Shown here piece by piece: positions 35,719 through 46,520 of a stretch of 64,000 bases of DNA. Below the pieces are notes generated by a model, which did not search any database, had not been told where the DNA came from, and saw only the letters and a program-made list of their open reading frames with translations. Each line of letters opens with the position of its first letter. Positions within the stretch are counted from its first letter, which is position 1. Source of the DNA: Penelope pileata (taxonomy: Eukaryota > Chordata > Aves > Galliformes > Cracidae); assembly GCA_013396635.1 (NCBI GenBank), contig WBMW01005741.1, positions 686,039 to 750,038 on the forward strand, read 5' to 3'. A program made the position numbers and the translations under genes.

Positions 35719-35752
35719 TTAACCAATTAATTCATAGGACTAAATTGGTTAA
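35719..35752. promoter_or_regulatory. Inverted repeat with CCAAT and homeodomain cores
   Basis: TTAACCAATT (35719-35728) and AATTGGTTAA (35743-35752) are perfect 10 bp inverted arms around a 14 bp spacer. Each arm contains a CCAAT core, and the left arm continues into AATTAATTC. The flanks add AAATCAAAC and CCCAATTGC. It could be a paired binding site; function is not shown. Confidence 0.35.
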
Positions 35753-37222
35753 ATCAAACTAAATGACACCCAATTGCTGTACAAGGGTAGAAATGGATTG
35801 GAATAAGTGTTTCTTAAATGCCAGCCTCATTGCGCAAAGGAATGAGTGGTGGAGGGAGGAGGGGAGCTCCTGGGGAGGAGCGGGGAAGGCAGCAGACACT
35901 GGCAGCAGCACGAGCAGAGCCGTTCAGGGCAGCACGTCCTAGGGAAGGAAGCGTCTCGTGAGCCCGTGGCACATTGTGCTGCCAAGAAATCAGATCTCTC
36001 TTTTTGCTCGTGACATTTTAAGGCTGGGAATTCCTCTGGAGAGAGACTCCCAGTTCCTGCCTTCAGTCTGCAGGCAAGAAGAGGAGGCTTCTCAGGTCCC
36101 AGACTTTCATTGGGGCATGAACAGCCATTGTTGTTAATTTGTCTCAAGAGTGAGGGTTTGATTTTCAGAAGTGCAATCTATTTCTCTGTCTGAAGTCTCT
36201 GGGAGCAGCTGATGTTCCTGGAAACCCAGGTTCTTAGCCCTCCTTTTAACTGGGCCCCAAGGACCAGGTAGAAAAGCTACAAGGAAAAGCTTTCTTGGAG
36301 AGGAAACCATAACATATTTTAAGTCTTCATGTAGGAAGAGCACGTGCGGAAGACGTCAAGTGTGCATCCATTTTCTTGAGGGTAACTCCCCTCTCTACTT
36401 TACCTGCAGCAATATCACCAACTCCTAAGGGAGGATCCTCTCTGATTTCCCGTGGAGTTTCCCGTGGTGCCATTATCTGTCTGTGCGTGTTACAGAAGAC
36501 TTTTTCTCCACAGGACAGCACCCCTTTTCTCCACCCCAAATGCTGACCTTTTGCTCTGAGTTGTGATGTAGATGATGGACTTGATGGGATTGACTGAGTG
36601 ACTGGAAGAGGGAAGTATTTCCCCCGATCCCAGTTCAATTTATCAACTACTGTGATATGTAAGAGTCATAACCTGATTTGGAGTAGTAGAGGAGAGTACA
36701 AAAGCAGAAATACAAAAAGCAGAGTAGTGCGTCAGAAACTACTCCAGTGGAGTTTTATCTTACAGTTTGAATGTTTTGCCTGCCTCAAGGCTAGACCTTA
36801 TATCAGCATATCAAAGCTGTGGTTGCTTGTATCACTGTTTTACAGGAGGTGATGATCAGAGGGAGGTCTCCTAGTTGCTTCCTTTGGCCAGAGTTTCGTC
36901 TTGCTAGTCATCACTACAGGGAGTGTCTGTGGCTCGCCTTAAGTTATAGGAAGGTGTTGTTCCTTGTGGGAATATGGGAGATGCTGAGGTACAAGTCCTA
37001 CATGAGGCAGAGCCATGCAGCATAGTTTGTGAAGCTTATGGCCTTGTTCAGCATGGCCCAGGGCAGGCTCTTTATTGATCATCTACCTTGTGGTCCTTGG
37101 TGAATGCCATATTCCCTGGATAGCACTGGAAATTTGTACCCCCCATGCCTGATGGTGCAAAATGCAGTGGCTCAGCCCTGGCTCAAGCCCAGCAGAAGGG
37201 TGGTTGGAGGCGGTGTCCCATG

Positions 37223-37890
37223 AATCATAGAGTCATAGAGTGATTTGAGTTGGAAGGGACCTTAAAGCCCATCCAGTTCCAACCCTCTGCCGTGGGCAGG
37301 TTGCCACTCACTGGAGCAGGCTGCCCAGGGCCCATCCAACCTGGCCTTGAATGCCTTGAGGGATGGGACATCCTCAGCTCTCTGGGTAGCCTGTGCCAGT
37401 GCCTCACCACCCTCTGAGTAAAGAATTTGTTCCGGATATCTAATCTAAATCTCCACTCTTTTGTTGTAAAACGATTTCTCTTTGTCCTATCACTGTGTAA
37501 AAAGTCAGTCCCCCTACTGCTTATAAGCTCCCTTTAAGTACTGGAAGGCTGCAGTGGGAAAAGCCCACTGGAAAGCCCCAAAGCCTTCTCTTCTCCAGGC
37601 TGAACAAGCCCAGCTCCTTCAGCCTTTCTTCATAGAAAGAAGAGGGCTCCAGCCCTCTGATCATCTCTGTGGCCTCCTGTGGACCCACTCCAACAGCTCC
37701 ACGTCTTTCCTGTGCTGCAGGCCCCAGGCCTGGACGCAGTGCTCCAGAAGGGCAGAACACAGGAGGACAGTCACAGCCCTCTCCCTGCTGGCAACCCCTC
37801 TTTTGATGCAGCTCAGGATACAGTTGGCTTTCTGGGCTGCAAGTGCACACTGCTGGCTCATGTCCAGCTTTTTGTCCATCAGAACCCCCA
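37223..37890 (-). mobile_element. CR1 LINE, long 5'-truncated copy with ORF2 C-terminal region
   Basis: The left edge has the reversed terminal repeat (AATCATAGAGTCATAGAG) and TTGGAAGGGACC. The minus-strand translation then gives typical ORF2 C-terminal words: GVLMDKKLDMSQQCAL and AAQKANCILSCIKRGVASR in one frame, then MIRGLEPSSFYEERLKELGL and FSLEKRRLWG in another. Frameshifts and stops separate these pieces, so it is inactive. This is the longest copy that keeps a 3' end in the window. The right (5') edge is uncertain: similarity fades between 37890 and 37940. Confidence 0.94.
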
Positions 37891-40800
37891 AGCCAAAAGC
37901 ACATGCACAGGTCTGCCACCTCTGATTGCACGCCATTAACATACTTTACATAGCCCAGGCAGAAACATATGCGCACATAGAGTACAGCCCGTTGAAAACA
38001 AAACCTGTGTGTACACAAAACTGCCAAGAGCATATTCACCGGCACCCTGGTACTAGCTGTGGATAACCACCGAACAAACACATGCTTGACTATTATGTCA
38101 GTGTTAAAATTGCTCTTCAGTTCCTGCAGCAAGATAAAGTCTCCAAAGCCCGTCATGCTGCGGCATCTTTTTCAAGGCTGCAGTATACGGAGTGTGTATA
38201 AAATATTGAATCATTTAGGGGCTTTTCATCTTTGCTTTTTTTTTTTTTTAGGAAAGAAAAATAGGATTTACACTTTGTCCAGTGGCGGAACGAATGTTTT
38301 ATGTGCTGGAGCCATGACCACTGCTTGAGAGCATTTGTTGCATATATTCTTTTGTGGTTTTTTTTCTTTTTTTTTTTTTCCCCTTACAATCATGCTACTG
38401 AAAAGGGTAAAATCAACCATTTTGAAGAGTAATTTTTTATTTTTAGAGCAGAGTGTACTCCAGGAGCTGTAAGACCAGCTTTGCCCCTTTCTCACTAACA
38501 TTTGTCCCAGAAAGATCCCTTGCTTTCCCTTGGCCCTAGTAGCTCTTGCTTTCACTGTGGAAGCAGTCTGAGGCTATCACTGATTACAGTGGTGGAGTGG
38601 AAAGATACATGTTGTTCTTAAACATTGAGAGATGATCTGAGACCCACCACACTAACCTATTTCAGGTAACAAAGACCTCTTAACTTAGCGAGCCACCCAG
38701 AGACAAGCTGGGTCTCTAAAGGGCTCTGCACTGGATCTCATTTTTCCTCCCTTCAGCCCTCTACCCCACGTACCCATTTCCTGGAGACTCTGATCATGCT
38801 CTCTAGTCAATTGGCTGAGTGTGTATTGCTACACATTGGCACATCAGAGGCTGTGTGTTGCGCCAGTCTGCTGTAGTTGGTAGCAGCTTGTCTTGGTTTG
38901 TAGTCTCCCTTCAGGGGAGGCCTAGCCTAGAGGGCTAGGTCCTAAGCCTCGGGCTAGGACCAGGCTCAAGTCCTGCACGGCACCATGGCCAGCCTTGCGT
39001 GGGTCACATTCCCTTCCCGTGCATCAGAAGGTGCTAGAAAGGCTAGTTTTTTAGTATGATGAAAAATTTTGGGGACAAGTAAACCACTACTATCGTGAGT
39101 TGTTTTTTTCCTCACCATTTACAGTTATCTGGACTGTCTCTTGAAGTCTGAAGTAGGAGCAGGTTGATCTCGTCTTAGTTTTTGTTTTTACCCTCTATTA
39201 GCACAGATTGCATAGTTCAGAGTCCCCACATGGACACAGAGAACCTATTGTTTTATTGGTTCTGTGGTCAGGAACAGAACCACTCTAGGCACAAAGCAAC
39301 AGCCCAGAGTAATAAGAGAAGACAAAATTTTAATTAAAAAGAAAGTAGAAAGAGAGGAAAGAATTCTTTTTTATTGCAAAAATGGAAGGGCTGAGGAGGC
39401 CGTTGGTGTTTGACAGTGTAGTTAGGTAGGTCTGTTATTGCCAGTCTGAGAGAAATTTTTGAAGATTTTAAAGTTCAGATAAGGAACCAGAAGTTCTTAT
39501 GATTCTCTGAATCATAAGATAATCCTGAGATCTTTGGCCTGTGCTTCTCATATCACATTCAGAGATGTAGCCTGGACACCTGTACAATCGCTATCCCTGA
39601 AGCAATTCTCCAGTTGCATCAATGAGTGTATGTTGGCAGCACTCACGTGCAAAGAAATGTGTGGAATTTGGAGGTAGACGTCTCAACCTGTGCTTTACCT
39701 TTGCCATTAGGGTGTGAAATGTAAATCTTTGTTAGGGCTCCTTTCCTGCAGTTTGAGTGGGACTAGGCAGATGGAGTGGAATCCAAGCAAGCATGAGGAA
39801 ATCTATCAAATATGTGAAATTCTGCAAGTACCTTGATAATATCTTTTTTTCCCCTATGCTAACAAGGGGGAAATCTTTTGAGGAAGCCATGCCAGGTTTC
39901 AGCTCTAGAGGAAAGTGCCCCTTCGTCTCTCCCTAGGAAGCTGGAAAAGAGGAATTGGAGAGCCAAAGGATTGAAACATAGATGAAATCAAGGTCCTGTG
40001 ACCAGTCACCTCCTGTTGATCTTCCTGAATGACCATTCCTCCTGGCAGTGCATCCCCTGAGATGCACTGTGCTTCAGCAAGAGCAGATCTCATGGGCCAG
40101 AAGTATTCTTTAATTCCTGAATGTTGTAGTGCAAAATGACAAAAAGAGAAAAAAAAAAATCCCTTTTACTGGCTTATATTTTTTCTCCATTTTCTGTCCT
40201 TGTCTTTGAAAGATCTAGAAGGACTCAGGTGTAAAACCATGTCCAGACAACGGGAAGTACGTTCGGAACGAATGTATGTTGAAATGTTCATCCCCTTGCT
40301 TTAGGTATTTATTTTGTTGCTTTTCCTGTCACTTCTCTGTGACCTTTAGCAAACCAGGTGTTTTGGCATTAAACACAAATTTTGCAGTACAGTGGAGGGG
40401 CAGGGAAGAAACCCCTTTATGCTAACTAACCTATTTTTGTCTGAAAATGTATTTTGGCAGGATTTCACACAGCACTTAGGGAGGAAAAATTAAGTATTAT
40501 CATCTTTTGCTCAAGTTAACAATAAAGAAATTCTGACTTCCCTTTTTATTGGGAATTGCTTTACTAGTGCCTTCTTTGTAACAGCTTTGGAGTGCTTCAT
40601 ATTTTCTCAAGGCACAGGCTGGATGACTCCAGGGACTGATACAAGATTTCAGTTACAAGAAGGAGGAGTAGAGATGGCCACACATCGAATGCAGGAGGTC
40701 TGGATCTGCTCGCTGCCATGCACTGCTTTTGTGACCTTTGGAAAGGCACGCGGCGTTTTTGTGGCTGGATTCCCCATGCATGAGCTGGAGAGGGCACAAC

Positions 40801-41988
40801 TACTGCGCTAGTGATGTTGTGAGGATAAATGCACTCCAGTCTGTAAAATGTTCCGCTGAAATGGCCACTGGGGCTGTAGGCAAGGTTGAGCTGAGTTTTT
40901 GAGAAAGTGCTATGGGACAGATTCATTGCTGTTTTCTGGAGGCTCAGTGATCAGTGTTTGCAATGTCAGTCTTCTGTAAAACAAATAAAAGAGCTTTGTA
41001 GCCCCCAGCTGAGACAGGGAATATCATTATTCTCATTGCGCTCTTGGGAAACTGAGTCATGGAAGGGCTGTGTGTGGTGGTAAGGTCTGGGGAGAGACAC
41101 TGGGAGGAAAAATGAGAAATGAATGGCTCCTGCCTTGCTTTCAAATTGCGAGAACACGCTGACAATAATTCTTCCCAAACTCATTTCAACTGCATATCAG
41201 GGGATAAGTATCTGCGTAGCAAAGCCAGCTGTGCATTGCAGTCGTTGCATTTTTACTGGGGTTTGGAGCGCAAAGTACCTCTTCTGCAGTAGGTCTGGAT
41301 AACTGCAGTTTTGGGACGGGGAGCCCTGGTGTGCTGGCCCCCACAAGTCGCTGAGCTTCCCGCTGCGGATTTTTAACTTTGGCTCACTGATTGCATTGTT
41401 TCCAGTAGAAAGGTTTTAAACACTGCTTTTCTTGGGCAACGTTAGACAGTGTTTAATGAAGAATGAAAGAAGCAGGGTGTTTCATATTGCTTTGGGGAAA
41501 AATATGTCCCTGTAGGAGCACTGAGATGCGGCAGCAGAGATGGGTGCCAAGCTGGTAGTTGCAGTGCTCAGCTTGTGACTGCATGGGATGGAGGAGTGTG
41601 AGTAACAACCACTGTGTCTATCACAGCAGACTGAGAGGGGTCACCCCTCCCCATCGCCCGGCTGTGGTGGGTGGGAGAGGGATGTGGCAAGTGGCCGTGC
41701 TGTGAATGCGGTGTCGGAAAGTATGCAGGAACTGCTTCTGTCTCTGCACTTCTTCCTAAAGTCACAAGACTGTCCCTTCACTGTTCTTCATCTCTCTCAC
41801 TTCCTGGCTGAGCAGACACTGGAGTATAGAGAGGCAGCTGGCATGTACTGTGCCATTCTCCCTTCACTGCTGCTCTTGCTGCCAGTTTTGTCTGCATATT
41901 GCCTTCCTTGCACACTGAGCATGGCTTCTTTGGGGTCTTTCTTCCACTGAATGTCTGTACCCTGCCTGGCCCAGCCAGGGCTTGCCCT

Positions 41989-42069
41989 CTCTTCAGAGCT
42001 GAGTGAATGGGGGTGGGTTAGGGTTAGGGTTCAACTCTTCAGCGCTGAGTGGATGGGGATGGGTTGTGC
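41989..42069 (+). repeat. Imperfect 46 bp tandem duplication enclosing a telomere-like tract
   Basis: CTCTTCAGAGCTGAGTGAAT (41989 onward) recurs with a few changes as CTCTTCAGCGCTGAGTGGAT (42035 onward), a period of 46 bp. Both copies continue into GGGG(T/A)TGGGTT-type sequence. The first unit alone contains 17 bases of GGGTTA repeat at 42015-42031. Confidence 0.8.
42015..42031 (+). repeat. Short interstitial telomere-like tract
   Basis: GGGTTAGGGTTAGGGTT is just under three perfect units of the vertebrate telomere repeat. It is short, so it could come from strand-slippage expansion of the flanking GGGTT, or from telomerase-mediated break repair. Confidence 0.8.
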
Positions 42070-43759
42070 CTCCATCCCCACATGGTCTGTGGGTTGCAGT
42101 GCTGTTTCGTCGGCCGCACTGAGGCACCTGGAGTGTTCACCTGAAGCTCCTGTTGCTGGTTTGTTCGGCCGTGGGTTTTGTTTGTTTGTGCCAATAATGG
42201 AAATGTCTTAGTATCTACCAATTATTTAAAAAAAAAAGAGGCAGCGGTAATCTCATTTATCTTTCCCTTTCTCTATCTCTCTCCATTTTTCTCTCCTCTC
42301 CACTGGGACAGAAGTAAATAAAATGCTTGATAAAATTTAGGCTTTATGTGTGTGAGAGAGATACTTATTGTGGTGAGCTGGGCTGAAGAAATGAGATTTG
42401 CATAGATATGGATGGATAAAAGGAAGAAGAGATTGGGAAAATAAATGCCTGAATACTGAATAACTGAAAATATATGGAGCCAAGCGTCTGCCTGGGAAAG
42501 TGCTATGGACTTCAGCAGAGCTGTACTCACTTGCACTAGCTCTGTGCTCAGCCCCTTCTTTTGTTTATAGGTCATATTACACTTTTTGGCTGTTCACTCC
42601 TCGGGTGTCTCATTTGAGGATATGCTTTCTCATGGGAGTGTGAGAGGGGAGAATCAGTGTTCGCTGTCCTGTAGTTGCTTCCCTACCGCAGAGATCCCGA
42701 GGTGCTTAGCCTGGGTGATGACAGAGTAGTGCTCCCCTAGAGACTTCGGACAAAGAAGGTGCCCGTTGCCAGTGACAACCAGAACTTGAGAAGGCCCTGG
42801 GACACAGCCATGACGTTCTAAACAGACAAGTGGTATGAAGCCATAGAGGTCCTCAACTTTGCCTGTTCGTAGGGACAGAGCCATAGGTCTGGATCAAAGA
42901 TTCAACTGGGCTGAGTGATTTCCTCTTCATGCCAGTACTGGGATTTTTGAGTCATGCTTAGGACCATCATGACAGGCTTTGCTAGAAGATGAAAAGATCC
43001 AGAGAATTAGTTTTCTTCAGGGTATTTCCCTTCTTTCATGTTGCGGCTGGTAACACATAAGGTAGGAGGCCTGGAAATGGAGGATTGGGTTGGATCTGTA
43101 GCTCCCTTAACTCAGAAGGCCAGCTCTCATGGTGGTCAACAGATGCATCAAAGAAAAGGTGCAAGATGGCACATTTGGAGAATCCGATCCTTGTGCTAAG
43201 CTTCATCCCTAGTCATGAGACTTAGGAGTCAGATTACTTTCTGAAGCTTTATTATGCCTTTAGAAATGTTGCTGTTATTCATTGTCATAATTCTGGATGT
43301 TGCAATACGTCTCTATCCTGCCCTGTCTGCAATACTGTGAGAGTCTTCCTTTCAATTATTTCCTTCAGCTTCAAGTCCCACAGTCTAATAACATAATGTG
43401 CAGAAGGGAAAAAAAAAAGGAAGAAGAAAGGCATTTCAGGACTTTTGAATTCAGCTTTTCATTTAGCTGAATGCCTTCTTAGTCCTTGTTTCCCAAGCTT
43501 GGACAAAATCTAAGCTGATGAAGAAAGGTAGCTACCTACTTTTCATGTGCATAGGTGCTTTGGAGAGCCTATGGAAAGCATATCTGTGATCTCTCCAGGC
43601 CAGCCCAAAACCTGAAAATTGAACACATTGGGACCTTTCTTCCACATGACTGTCACTGTTTTGTGGCCACATCTTTGGTCCCCATACCCAGATAGAAAGC
43701 AGGTTTGCTTTGTTGCAGTCCATTTCTGGGCAGCCCCGTGTGGTGCAGTCTTTCCACAT

Positions 43760-43990
43760 GATGAACGGGCTAATTAATTTACAGGACAGAGAGAGAAAAG
43801 AATAAAAAAAAGGAGGGTGAGGAGAGGGACTGGATCAATTGACAAATTGAAATGTCATTTCCCAGCCTGCAGCTGGATTCTGCTGTCTCTTCTCCCCCCC
43901 CCTCTTTTTTTTCTATTTTAGCCTTTTGTATTTTGATTTGGTTATAAAAGCCAGGACATAATTGAAACTGGCATCAGAATCAAACAGTGT
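43760..43990. promoter_or_regulatory. Candidate regulatory element
   Basis: The segment starts with GGGCTAATTAATTTACAGG and includes CAATT-GACA-AATTG (43836-43849), an inverted pair of the kind seen in paired SOX-like sites. It ends with GACATAATTGAAAC. Between them is a C/T-rich tract and GGTTATAAAAGCC (TATA-like). It could be an enhancer or a weak promoter; no transcript evidence is available. Confidence 0.22.
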
Positions 43991-45887
43991 GACCTTGTCA
44001 TGTTTCTCGCAGGCCGGCACCGCAGCCCACTGGGAGTGAGGGAAATAAAAGAGGATGAGGAGGGGGTGAGGGAGCCCACCAGCACAGGGACTCCCCTGGC
44101 AGCGGGGCTGCTCGCCTGGATGTTTTTGAAGGGCTTCTCTTCTGTGTCTCTTATCCTGCCTCTTATTTATTTAGCTTTTATCCAAAGCAGCCAAAGTGTT
44201 TTGGCGGGCAAGGAGAGCATGATGAAGGAGAAAGAGCAGGCCTGGAGGGTGACAGTGGAGCATGCTGGCCCCTTCTGCTTAGGATTTGGCACATAAATCT
44301 GCTGTGGGAACTGAGTGACAACGCAGCAGCTTAGGAGAGTGATGCCGGCATGAAGGAGCTGCGGAAACAAGGGTCATCCCCTTGGTGGCCTGACTTGCCA
44401 AAAGGAGCAATTTGATTTCAGACTCGGGATGCATGGCTCCACCTGTGCTCCCCACTTCTATGTGACAGCAACACAGCGGGCCTGTCACACCCTGGGTTTC
44501 AAAGCCCAAGGATTTCATCACAAGAGGCAGTTAGAAGCGTGAGCTCAAGGTGCATACCCAAGCAAGGCAAAAATGTCCACTAAGTCTGTCCCATCTTTGG
44601 TGCCCTAGCTTTTGCAGACCGGAGCAGGGAGTAAGAACAGATGTAAGGCAGCGTTGGAGAAATGCAAAGAGGAAACACAAAGAGAAGAGTCAGAGAGGAT
44701 AGCCAGCAAGTGCAGAGTGGGTTTTCCACGCTGCAATATTTGTTTCAGATATGAGAGCTGTAAATCTGTTACCCCATCATGAATCCCCTAGACGCTCTGC
44801 CTCTTGAAGCTGCCTGGCAATCCTGGCTCATTTACCTGGCCGGCTTTCATGGGCTCAGCACTTCTTCAGCTGCAGCTTGTTCCCTGCCTTTCACTGCTGC
44901 AGGACCTGGGGGGGAGAAGGCAGCAAGCTTATTTACAGGCCATCAGGAAGCTGGGTTTGGGCAAGAAGTAGTGGGTGGGATCGCTGTTGCCTGTTTAATG
45001 TCCCCATGGCCCTCATCTGCTCTGCTTGTGCTCGTTACATCACTCTAGGTTTACAGAGAAACTGCCACATTAAAAGCAAAACTATGTATTTATTTATCAG
45101 CCTGTATTTCTTTGTTCTGATTTAAATGAAGTATAGAAGTGGGCAGATGGAGCTCCCGTAGGAGAGTAGGTGAAGAGGCTTGAGTCAGCAGAAGCAGAGC
45201 AGGAGGACAGTGATGGTTTATGCAGGCCTTGATGCTGCCTCATTGAAGACAGTGATTTGTGAGGTGCTGGAGGTGAGTAATACCACTTAATTCAATCGCT
45301 TCTTTGCAGACTTAAGCCAAATTCCAATGTGATTTTGAGATACTTTTAGTTCCTAAGGTGTTTTCTTTTACAAATAATTGCAACATGAGACTGTGTTCAT
45401 TCTCAGCAATAGCAAAACTTCCGTGAACTTTTATATAGATCAAAATTGGGCCTTTCAAGGAACAAAAAACATATTTAAACTATTACATACCTTGCAGTGT
45501 TTATAGTGATTTGTCGTGGTTTGCATTTTTTGCAGTTAGCATCGATTCTTCAGTGTGCGTTTTCTTTAGTTAACACTCACTATGAAGTCCTCAGATGCTG
45601 GCATCTTTCTGCAGGTCTGAGCTGTACACCAAAGACTCTAGTGTGTAAACACAGCTCTCTGTCAGGTCATGAAACATCCTCCTTCCATTAATACCAATAT
45701 AATTAGTGAGATTTCAACCTGTGCAAAATGCTGCTCACCCTCCTCCTGCATTAAATGTTTGCTGGTGAACAATGCAAGCTGTATTTTTATGACTGTTAGA
45801 TCAAACTTGTCAATGAATGTGCTGTGGTTGCACTCAGTGCCACTTCATCCCTCTCTGCATATATCTGACCAGTTTCATTTTACTGCC

Positions 45888-45922
45888 AAAAAAAAAAAAA
45901 AAAAAAAACAAAAAAAAAAATT
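45888..45922. repeat. A-rich tract next to a gap
   Basis: Runs of 21 and 11 A bases are separated by one C and followed by TT and the gap. This could be a retrotransposon or retrocopy poly(A) tail, but the upstream sequence shows no recognisable body. Confidence 0.8.
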
Positions 45923-45935
45923 NNNNNNNNNNNNN
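45923..45935. other. Assembly gap (13 n)
   Basis: Thirteen undetermined bases follow the A-rich tract. The true size of the missing sequence is unknown. Confidence 0.95.
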
Positions 45936-46269
45936 AGACAAATAATGAATTTTGCCATTATGGAAATTGAATTTCAGAAATTCCACTGAGAATATTCAAC
46001 TTCAGAGGATTTGTGCATTACTCCAACTTTAGCAGTTATCAAAGAGAATCAGTCTTGAAGTCCCTTGAGCCCTGATTTGACCTGTCAGAGTAGGCAGCAT
46101 CAGATTTTCAGCAAGAAGGGAACTAGTGCAGTTGGCAGATAATATCACATATTTATCAATAGTAATGATTAGTTTAGTCCCTAAGGCATGTGGTAATACA
46201 GTCTGTCTCATCAGGAATTGTGCTTTGTATTTGGGTAAATTCTTGTAATTCTTTGTCTCATTTTGCTGA

Positions 46270-46520
46270 ACTCTTGGCTTTAATACGATGTGGCAGTGAG
46301 TTCCCCTGCCTAAGTTCAGTGTTCTGTTACAACAAAATTTCTCTAGTAAATCTGTAATCACCACCTTTCAGCTTCATTAACTGCTCATTTTTCTTGCATT
46401 ATTAAAAAAATAAAAAGTAGCTCTTCACCTCCCTTCTCTGTATTATTCACTATTTTATAGACTGCTATCACACCTTCACTTATTTGTCTTCTGTTTGATA
46501 TGAACTGTCCCCCCCTTCAT
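46270..46520 (-). mobile_element. Ancient CR1/L3-like LINE fragment
   Basis: In the order expected for a minus-strand copy the sequence shows GTGGCAGTGAGTTCC, a block near TCTCTAGTAAATCTGTAATC, then CTTCACCTCCC, and CTGCTATCACACC followed by a CCCCCCTT block. This order matches the ORF2 C-terminal/3' region of old amniote CR1/L3-type elements. It is highly diverged, and no reading frame survives. The limits are approximate, and the element may begin nearer 46060. Confidence 0.6.

Larger units (their letters stand above)
29421..37222. other. Non-coding DNA with simple repeats and candidate regulatory DNA
   Basis: No gene or transposon is recognised. The stretch contains a T run (29792-29804), an A/G tract (31818-31860), a (CTC)n repeat (31954-31974), the gap at 33580 and an inverted repeat at 35719-35752. 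AT-rich segments near 32515-32575 and 32640-32720 (including CTATTAGTTGTGGTAAG with a RUNX-like TGTGGT) could be regulatory, but support is slight. Confidence 0.5.
37891..46269. other. Non-coding DNA with homopolymers, a telomere-like tract and a gap
   Basis: No gene is recognised in 8.4 kb. The stretch contains T runs (38236-38249, 38367-38379), an A run (40149-40159), a telomere-like tract inside a 46 bp tandem duplication (41989-42069), a candidate regulatory segment (43760-43990) and an A-rich tract leading into a gap (45888-45935). A 76-codon minus-strand frame at 42654-42884 was considered and rejected as a gene. Confidence 0.5.

Noticed and set aside
37521..38156. 211-codon minus-strand frame as a gene
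   Set aside because: Its main body is the CR1 ORF2 C-terminal region in shifting frames.
38918..38975. CTAGG-rich partial palindromes as a transposon terminal repeat
   Set aside because: The arms are only 5-7 bp, and no second terminal repeat or target duplication is found nearby.
42654..42884. 76-codon minus-strand frame that looks somewhat protein-like
   Set aside because: No family recognised, upstream phase has stops at once, and no strong acceptor or donor site flanks it.
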